Positions 6,106 to 11,030 of a stretch of 11,030 nucleotides of DNA are shown here, one piece after another. Within the stretch, counting starts at the first letter, position 1; each line of letters opens with the position of its first letter. This DNA comes from Oscillospiraceae bacterium (GTDB lineage: Bacteria > Bacillota > Clostridia > Oscillospirales > Ruminococcaceae). Made by a program: the position numbers and the translations under genes. Where the stretch lies: the NCBI GenBank assembly GCA_030527085.1, contig JAUNBN010000024.1, forward strand, positions 1-11,030. The letters are read 5' to 3'. Under the pieces are notes generated by a model. That model did not search any database and was not told where the DNA came from. It saw only the letters and a list, made by a program, of their open reading frames with translations.

Positions 6106-6158
6106 ACGAGGCATTATCAATCAAAAAAGCGGAATAAACTTTGGCGAGAGGGTTCTAA

Positions 6159-7937
6159 ATGAAGCTGAAAACCAAAAAGAGCGGCGCTGCCGAAACGCAG
6201 AAGCAGCCAAGCCGTCTGCGCGAGGGCATCATGAAAGCGGCGGCCGCCGCAGGCCGTTTCAGAAAGAAGCATAAGGCGCTTTTTGTTATTATTATCTGCG
6301 CGCTCGCGCTGGGAGTGACTGCGGCTGTTATTTTTGGTATAAGGGCCTCGCGTATGCCGACAATTAACGCGGACAGCATAAGCTACACGAGGACGACCAC
6401 GCTTGAGAGAGGCTCGCTGGCCGAGACCGTCACGGCGACAGGCTCGGTTCAGAGCGCCAATACCTCCACCGTCACCTCCTCCTTGAGCTACAAGGTCAAG
6501 GAGATAAACGTGCAGGTGGGCGACTATGTCGAGGCCGGGGACCTTATTGTAACGCTCGACTCGACAGAGCTCGAGGAACAGATAAGCAAGGCCGAGGAGA
6601 GCCTTGCGGACACTATTGAAAGAGCCTACGAAAGCTATCTCGAGGCGGTCGAGGCCTACGAAAAGGCGCGGCTGAGCGAGCAGGACGCCTACAACTCGCT
6701 TAGCAGCGCCACGAGCGCCTACAACACGGCCAGCGCCAATTACACGCGCGCCGTAAACGAAGTCAAGCCCGAGCAGGCGGAATACGACCGCGCGGCGGCT
6801 GACCGCGTCTCTTTGGAGGCGGCGCTGGCTACGGCCTCCACCCAATTGACAAACGCCATGAACGCCTGCGTGAACCGGCACGTCGTGTCCGAAGCTCCCG
6901 ATTTTGGCAACTGCGCTCACTGCAGCAGCGCAAGTCTGTATGGAACCTTTATCACTGCGCAAACTAATTTGCAGACTCATATAAACGACACTCTTAATAC
7001 AGCTCTCAATGCGCTGAATAATGCAAAGACAATAGCGAATTACACCGCCTACGAGACCGCCTACAACAGCGCGCTTCAGGCCTATAACAGCGCCAAGACC
7101 GCCTACGAGAACGCGAGCGAGACGACGGCCACGCGCAAAAAGAGCATGGAGAGCGCCTACGAGACCTACACGGACTCGCAGAGCAGCGACAGCCTCGACG
7201 ATTTGCGAGAGCAACTCGACGACTGCTCACTGGTGGCCTCTACGAGCGGCACGGTTACCTCCCTGAACGCCTCGGTGGGCAGCGCGCCGGGCAACAGCGC
7301 CGTTGCTACGATACAGGACACCGAGGATCTTATAGTTTCAATCTCCGTCGCGGAGTACGACGTGCCCAATATCGAGATAGGCATGGACTGCATCATAACC
7401 AGCGACGCCACCGAGGGTGAGATATCCGGCGAGGTCTCTATGATAAGCCCAGTTGCCGACTCCTCAAGCGGCATGGGCGGCGGCAGCGCGACGAGCAGCA
7501 CCTTCGCGGCCGAGGTCTCAGTTTTGGGCGGCTCCAACGGTCTGCTCATCGGCATGAACGCCTCGGTTGAAATAATACTCTCAACCATAGATAACGTCTT
7601 CGTCGTCCCCTACGACGCTGTAGGCACGCTCGAAAACGGCAGCAGCGTCGTCTATGTGCTCACCGGCGAGGAAAACGGCGAGCAGGTTTTCGAGCCCTAC
7701 GAGGTCACTACCGGCGAGTCCAACGACTACTACATAGAGATAGCCTCAGCCGCCCTCGCCGAGGGAATGGTGGTGCGCGCGAGCGCCGTAGCCGAGGAGG
7801 CCGAGGCGGAGATAGAGGCCAACAGCAGCAGCTTCAGCTTCATAATGGGCGGCGCGGGGCAGGCCGGCGGGGGCGGCGCGGCTCCCACTGGCGGCGGTGG
7901 CAACGGTCAGGGCGGCGGAATGCCGGGTGGCGGCTGA
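6159..7937 (+). CDS. HlyD/MacA/YknX-type membrane-fusion (adaptor) protein of an ABC exporter
   Basis: 592-residue adaptor that would join the MacB-like permease encoded downstream. A basic N-terminal cytoplasmic tail precedes one membrane segment (about 40-60), then TTTLERGSLAETVTATGSV and the lipoyl-like half motif VQVGDYVEAGDLIVTLDS (118-135). A long alpha-hairpin/coiled-coil region follows (about 137-355), rich in AYxxA and Tyr-Glu repeats; the second lipoyl half (SGTVTSLNASVGSAPG, 363-378), a beta-barrel and a membrane-proximal region come next, ending in a Gly-rich tail (564-592). ATG 6159 follows GAGAGGG by 6 bases. Long for the family (usually about 380-450): the extra length is the hairpin and the tail. 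The hairpin holds an unusual Cys/His segment (237-255). In Firmicutes such systems export peptides or drugs or protect against toxins; the substrate here is unknown. The stop overlaps the ATPase start. Confidence 0.9.
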   Translation: MKLKTKKSGAAETQKQPSRLREGIMKAAAAAGRFRKKHKALFVIIICALALGVTAAVIFGIRASRMPTINADSISYTRTTTLERGSLAETVTATGSVQSANTSTVTSSLSYKVKEINVQVGDYVEAGDLIVTLDSTELEEQISKAEESLADTIERAYESYLEAVEAYEKARLSEQDAYNSLSSATSAYNTASANYTRAVNEVKPEQAEYDRAAADRVSLEAALATASTQLTNAMNACVNRHVVSEAPDFGNCAHCSSASLYGTFITAQTNLQTHINDTLNTALNALNNAKTIANYTAYETAYNSALQAYNSAKTAYENASETTATRKKSMESAYETYTDSQSSDSLDDLREQLDDCSLVASTSGTVTSLNASVGSAPGNSAVATIQDTEDLIVSISVAEYDVPNIEIGMDCIITSDATEGEISGEVSMISPVADSSSGMGGGSATSSTFAAEVSVLGGSNGLLIGMNASVEIILSTIDNVFVVPYDAVGTLENGSSVVYVLTGEENGEQVFEPYEVTTGESNDYYIEIASAALAEGMVVRASAVAEEAEAEIEANSSSFSFIMGGAGQAGGGGAAPTGGGGNGQGGGMPGGG

Positions 7938-8662
7938 TGAGCAGGAGCGCCTCGTCCCTTATAAAGATGCGCGGCATAATAAAGCGCTTCTACATTGGCA
8001 AGCCCAACGAGCTCGAAATCCTGCACGGCATAAACCTCGACGTTCATGAGGGCGAGTTCGTTTCAATAGTCGGCGAGAGCGGCTCGGGCAAATCCACGCT
8101 TATGAATATCATAGGCGTGCTTGACCGCGCCACAGAGGGCAGCTACGAGCTCGCCGGCGAGGACATGGCCTCGGTTAAGGACTCGGAGCTCTCGCGCATC
8201 AGAAACGTGAATATCGGCTTCGTCTTTCAGACCTTCAACCTCATAGGGCGCATGAGCGCGCAGAAAAACGTAGAGCTGCCGATGCTCTACGCGGGAGTTT
8301 CCGCCTCAGAGAGGGCGCGCCGCGCCGCCCGCCTGCTTGAAATGGTGGATATGGCCGACCGCGCGAAGCACCAGCCCAACGAGCTTTCCGGAGGGCAGAA
8401 GCAGCGCGTCGCCATAGCGCGCGCGATGGCCAACGACCCCGCGATTTTGCTGGCCGACGAGCCGACGGGCGCGCTCGATTCCGAAACGAGCCGCACTGTG
8501 ATGGACCTCTTCCACGACCTGCACCGCCGCCACGGCAAGACCATAGTTTTAATAACCCACAACCGCTCCCTGGCCGAGGAGACCCAGCGCATTCTCACGA
8601 TACTCGACGGCCGCATAACGGGCGAGGAGAAGGGAGCTGCCTCAAGTGGGACTTTGGGATAA
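7937..8662 (+). CDS. MacB/LolD/YknY-type ABC transporter ATPase
   Basis: 241-residue ATPase that powers the exporter. Walker A GESGSGKST (46-54), Q-loop Gln98 in VFQTFN, signature LSGGQ (150-154), Walker B LLADEP (171-176) with catalytic Glu175, and H-loop His208 are all present and canonical. VFQTFNLI and the DEPTGALD form are typical of the MacB/LolD group. ATG 7937 shares its A with the TGA of the adaptor gene, so translation is probably coupled; there is only a weak GGTGG before it. The 3' end overlaps the permease gene by 17 bases. Soluble, membrane-associated through the permease. Confidence 0.95.
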   Translation: MSRSASSLIKMRGIIKRFYIGKPNELEILHGINLDVHEGEFVSIVGESGSGKSTLMNIIGVLDRATEGSYELAGEDMASVKDSELSRIRNVNIGFVFQTFNLIGRMSAQKNVELPMLYAGVSASERARRAARLLEMVDMADRAKHQPNELSGGQKQRVAIARAMANDPAILLADEPTGALDSETSRTVMDLFHDLHRRHGKTIVLITHNRSLAEETQRILTILDGRITGEEKGAASSGTLG

Positions 8663-9929
8663 TATAGTGCTCGCCGTCGCGAGCCTCAAATCGCGCAAGA
8701 TGCGCGCGCTGCTCACCATGCTCGGCATAATAATAGGCATAGGCTCGGTTATAGCCATAGTAACCGTCGGCGACTCGCTGACGGGCTCAATAACGACCAG
8801 TATGGCCGGCCTGGGCGCGAGCAATATAACCGTCAGCCTCACCGAGAAGAGCTCCGAGGACGAGGAGAGCGAGACCTTCGGCGTGGGCGGCTATATGTTC
8901 GGGCGATCCTCGCCCGAGGAAAGCGACCTCATAAGCGAAGAGATGATAGCTGAATACCGCTACGCCTACTCCTCATTTATCTCCTCAATACAGCTCACCG
9001 AGAGCGCGGGCAGCGCCGAGGTCACCAACAAAGACTCGAGCGCCTCTGTCAGCATAACAGGCGTTAACGCCGACTATTTCACCGACAACGAGCTGGATAT
9101 CAAGACCGGCCGTCTTATAAAGCAGGAGGACATAGACGGCGAGAAGAAGGTCTGCGTCGTCTCCGAGAGCTTTGTCGAGGCGGTTTTGAGCGAGGTCTCG
9201 GACCCCATAGGCGAGCGCGTGGCGGTTCCGATAAACAACAGCTTTGCCTACTTCTATATAGTAGGGGTTTACGCCGAGGAGGAGGACACGAGCGCCTTAA
9301 GTTCGATGCTTTCCAGCGGCTCGACGAATATGTATCTGCCGATAAGCACTGTTAAAAAACTGACCGGCGCCTCGGACGGCTACCAGAGCATAACTGTCGT
9401 AGCCGCGAGCGGAATTGATACTCTTGAGCTGGCGGACGCGACGACCGAGTTTTTCGCGAGCTTCTACACCCGCAACATGAGCTACACCGCCTCCGCCTCG
9501 AGCATGGAGGAGATGCTGGACACGATAAACGAAATGCTCTCGACCGTCACGCTGGCCATAGCTGCAATAGCGGCAATAAGCCTGCTGGTGGGCGGGATAG
9601 GCGTTATGAATATAATGCTCGTCTCCATAACCGAGCGCACGCGCGAGATAGGCACGCGCAAGGCTCTGGGCGCAACGAACGGCGCTATAAGGCTGCAGTT
9701 CATAGTCGAGTCCATGATAATCTGCCTTATCGGCGGGATTATCGGAATACTCTCAGGCGTGGGGCTGGGCGTGCTTGCGAGCAATCTGCTGGGTTACCCC
9801 GCGCGAGCCTCGACGCTCTGGATCTGCATCGCCGTGGGCTTTTCCATGATAATAGGCGTGTTCTTCGGCTACTACCCCGCCAACAAGGCTGCTAAGATGG
9901 ACCCGATAGAGGCTCTGCGCTACGAATAA
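8646..9929 (+). CDS. MacB/YknZ-type ABC transporter permease
   Basis: 427-residue permease with the four-helix MacB plan: TM1 about 21-42 (MLGIIIGIGSVIAIVTVGDSL), a large extracytoplasmic MacB_PCD domain (about 45-298), then three helices (about 300-328, 350-376 and 390-412). The cytoplasmic loop TERTREIGTRKALGA (329-343) is the conserved contact with the ATPase, and the FtsX domain ends in DPIEALRYE. Start GTG at 8646 lies inside the ATPase gene, behind AAGGGAG. Nearly all Ile codons in this gene are ATA, as in the other chromosomal genes. With the adaptor it forms a single-membrane tripartite-like exporter of the YknXYZ kind; no TolC-like gene or two-component regulator is in view. Confidence 0.95.
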   Translation: MGLWDNIVLAVASLKSRKMRALLTMLGIIIGIGSVIAIVTVGDSLTGSITTSMAGLGASNITVSLTEKSSEDEESETFGVGGYMFGRSSPEESDLISEEMIAEYRYAYSSFISSIQLTESAGSAEVTNKDSSASVSITGVNADYFTDNELDIKTGRLIKQEDIDGEKKVCVVSESFVEAVLSEVSDPIGERVAVPINNSFAYFYIVGVYAEEEDTSALSSMLSSGSTNMYLPISTVKKLTGASDGYQSITVVAASGIDTLELADATTEFFASFYTRNMSYTASASSMEEMLDTINEMLSTVTLAIAAIAAISLLVGGIGVMNIMLVSITERTREIGTRKALGATNGAIRLQFIVESMIICLIGGIIGILSGVGLGVLASNLLGYPARASTLWICIAVGFSMIIGVFFGYYPANKAAKMDPIEALRYE

Positions 9930-9949
9930 GATTTTTTACATGCAAAAAC

Positions 9950-9984
9950 GCGGCGCCCTTTAAGGAGAGGGTCGCCGCTGTTTT
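9950..9984. terminator. Bidirectional terminator between the exporter operon and rsgA
   Basis: GCGGCG (9950-9955) plus CCCT pairs with AGGG and CGCCGC (9967-9978) with one bulged base; TGTTTT follows on the plus strand and GTTTTT follows the stem on the minus strand. It separates the converging exporter operon and rsgA. Confidence 0.7.
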
Positions 9985-10100
9985 AACGGTTATACTAAAA
10001 AGCGATTAAATGCCTAAATATACAAAGAGTTTGGCTTGAGCCGCGGAGAAGGCATGGCGGCGTTTGAGGGCAGGCAGGCGAAAGTCTGCGCGAAGCGCGT

Positions 10101-10985
10101 CTACCATCTGTTCTCCGCCTCGCGCGCGCGGCGGCAGAGCTCCTTATAGCTCTCGTGGCGGCTGGGTTCTATTTCGCCTCGCTCCAGCGCTGCGAGCACG
10201 GCGCAGCCCTTTTCGACCGTGTGCGAGCAGTCGCTGAAGGCACAGCTTTCGGTAAACGGCTCAAATTCGGGAAAACAGCCTGCGAGCTCGCGCGAGGGTA
10301 TGGAGTCTCCCTCGGTGAAGTCCAGCGAGGAAAAGCCGGGGGTATCGGCCAGCCAGCCGCCCGCGAACTCATAAAGACAGACGGCGCGCGTGGTATGCCT
10401 GCCGCGGCCCAGCTTTTTGCTGGTAAGTCCCGTCTCGAGCTCGAGGCGCGGGTCTATCAGGTTTATAAGGGTGGATTTACCCACCCCGCTGTTGCCCGAA
10501 AAGACGCTTATTTTTCCCGCCGCGAGCTCCCTCAGACGCTCGAGCGCTCCCCTTTGGCCGTGCAGGTCTATGGCCTCGAAGCCCGCGCGGCGGTAGATTC
10601 TGAGAAATTCATCGTCCGGCTCGATATCCGTTTTTGTCAGCACCACTATGGGCTTTATCCCCGCTCTCAGGGCTATGGCGCTCATCTCGTCTATCACCCG
10701 GTAATTCGGCCTCGGGTCGCAGGAAGACTGCACTATAAAGAGCGCGCCCACATTGGCGACGGCGGGCCTCGCCAGCGCGTTCGAGCGCAGGGCTATTTCG
10801 CTTATAACATAGCCGCCCTCCTCGCCCTCGACCGTAACGCTGTCTCCCGCGAGGGGGGTGAGGCCGCGTCTTCTGAATATGCCCTTGGCCCTGCATTCCA
10901 ATACGGCGTCGGCGGTCTTTACATAGTAAAAGCCGCCGATGCCCTTCAAAATTCTTCCGTTTTGTATATTTGCCGTCTCCGTCAT
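10101..10985 (-). CDS. rsgA: Ribosome small subunit-dependent GTPase RsgA (YloQ/YjeQ)
   Basis: 294-residue circularly permuted GTPase that binds the 30S subunit and checks late maturation. N-terminal OB fold (about 6-65), G4 motif TKTD (117-120) before G1 GNSGVGKST (164-172) and G3 DTPG (214-217), which is the permuted order, then the C-terminal zinc site C-x4-C-x-H-x5-C at Cys248, Cys253, His255 and Cys261. LTSKKLGRGRHTT (187-199) is the family's switch region. The ATG at 10983-10985 overlaps by 4 bases (ATGA) the stop of the preceding gene and lacks a clear ribosome binding site, so it is probably translated by coupling. The usual Firmicute order prpC-prkC-rsgA fits. Confidence 0.97.
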   Translation of the reverse strand: MTETANIQNGRILKGIGGFYYVKTADAVLECRAKGIFRRRGLTPLAGDSVTVEGEEGGYVISEIALRSNALARPAVANVGALFIVQSSCDPRPNYRVIDEMSAIALRAGIKPIVVLTKTDIEPDDEFLRIYRRAGFEAIDLHGQRGALERLRELAAGKISVFSGNSGVGKSTLINLIDPRLELETGLTSKKLGRGRHTTRAVCLYEFAGGWLADTPGFSSLDFTEGDSIPSRELAGCFPEFEPFTESCAFSDCSHTVEKGCAVLAALERGEIEPSRHESYKELCRRAREAENRW

Positions 10986-11030
10986 GGAGCAAACGTCACT
11001 TCGACGGTCACGTTTGCGCCGCTTATGGTG
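10982..11030 (-). CDS. C-terminal end of the upstream gene, probably a PASTA-domain Ser/Thr kinase
   Basis: Fifteen complete codons ending in a TGA at 10982-10984 give TISGANVTVEVTFAP. The tail has the alternating hydrophobic strand pattern of a PASTA or other beta domain. In Firmicutes the gene just before rsgA, often overlapping it, is the membrane kinase prkC/stkP. The identity is inferred from position; the few residues alone cannot prove it. Confidence 0.5.
   Translation of the reverse strand, partial: TISGANVTVEVTFAP

Larger units (their letters stand above)
5653..6158. other. 506-base intergenic region between divergent operons
   Basis: No credible gene in either strand. From left to right it holds the minus-strand operon promoter (about 5680-5709), a nested palindrome centred near 5785, an AT-rich promoter-like stretch (5900-5935), and a run of hairpins from 6012 to 6105 directly before the exporter operon. 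The short open frame at 6011-6274 overlaps the adaptor gene and has no ribosome binding site. Confidence 0.7.

Noticed and set aside
7045..7110. Repeated gcctac-type units as a DNA tandem repeat
   Set aside because: They follow from the repeated AYxxA pattern of the coiled coil and differ in spacing; no true tandem array.
6117..7214. Long open frame (365 codons) antisense to the adaptor gene
   Set aside because: Low-complexity Arg/Val/Gly-rich translation without recognisable domain; it mirrors the regular codon pattern of the real gene on the plus strand.
1..11030. CRISPR arrays, tRNA or rRNA genes, insertion sequences, toxin-antitoxin pairs
   Set aside because: None seen on reading both strands: no regularly spaced repeats, no transposase-like or toxin-like reading frames, no cloverleaf candidates.

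Overview
The window looks like chromosome from a fairly GC-rich Firmicute, probably a clostridial (gut-type) lineage. The evidence is a Gram-positive LexA box (GAAC-N4-GTTC) on a Y-family polymerase gene, rsgA directly behind what looks like the end of a PASTA-type kinase gene (the Firmicute prkC-rsgA order), and an adaptor/ATPase/permease exporter without an outer-membrane partner. The GC-rich genes (dinB, cupin, exporter, rsgA) are strikingly rich in the isoleucine codon ATA.

Layout. 1-860 (-): a DinB-like polymerase gene that runs off the left edge, driven by a promoter whose whole spacer is a LexA box. 861-1063: divergent intergenic region. 1064-1414 (+): a small cupin gene with its own promoter and terminator. 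1498-5652 (-): a four-gene operon that is visibly less GC-rich and uses mixed Ile codons, so it is probably acquired. In transcription order it encodes a DUF4910/DUF2172 aminopeptidase-like protein, an AAC(3)-family acyltransferase, an acyl carrier protein and an FkbH-like HAD enzyme. 5653-6158: 506 bases without a gene, holding the operon promoter, a strong perfect hairpin inside a larger imperfect palindrome, an AT-rich promoter-like stretch and a chain of hairpins. 6159-9929 (+): a tightly overlapped exporter operon of the MacAB/YknXYZ type. 9950-9984: a terminator that works for both strands. 10101-10985 (-): rsgA, overlapping by 4 bases the last codons of the gene upstream at the right edge.

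The most interesting part is the central operon. FkbH-like enzymes load a glyceryl unit from 1,3-bisphosphoglycerate onto an acyl carrier protein. The AAC(3)-like protein is a plausible acyltransferase moving that unit from the ACP to an amine, perhaps an amino sugar. The same protein families, as I recall, occur together in the Campylobacter jejuni flagellin-glycan locus linked to di-O-methylglyceryl-modified pseudaminic acid. Here the set is compact and stands without glycosyltransferases in view. Two of its four genes are broken as read: the DUF4910 gene by one missing base, and the FkbH gene by an out-of-frame lesion that seems to have removed about 20 residues. Decay of a recently acquired cassette, an OFF state in this strain, or assembly errors are the competing explanations.
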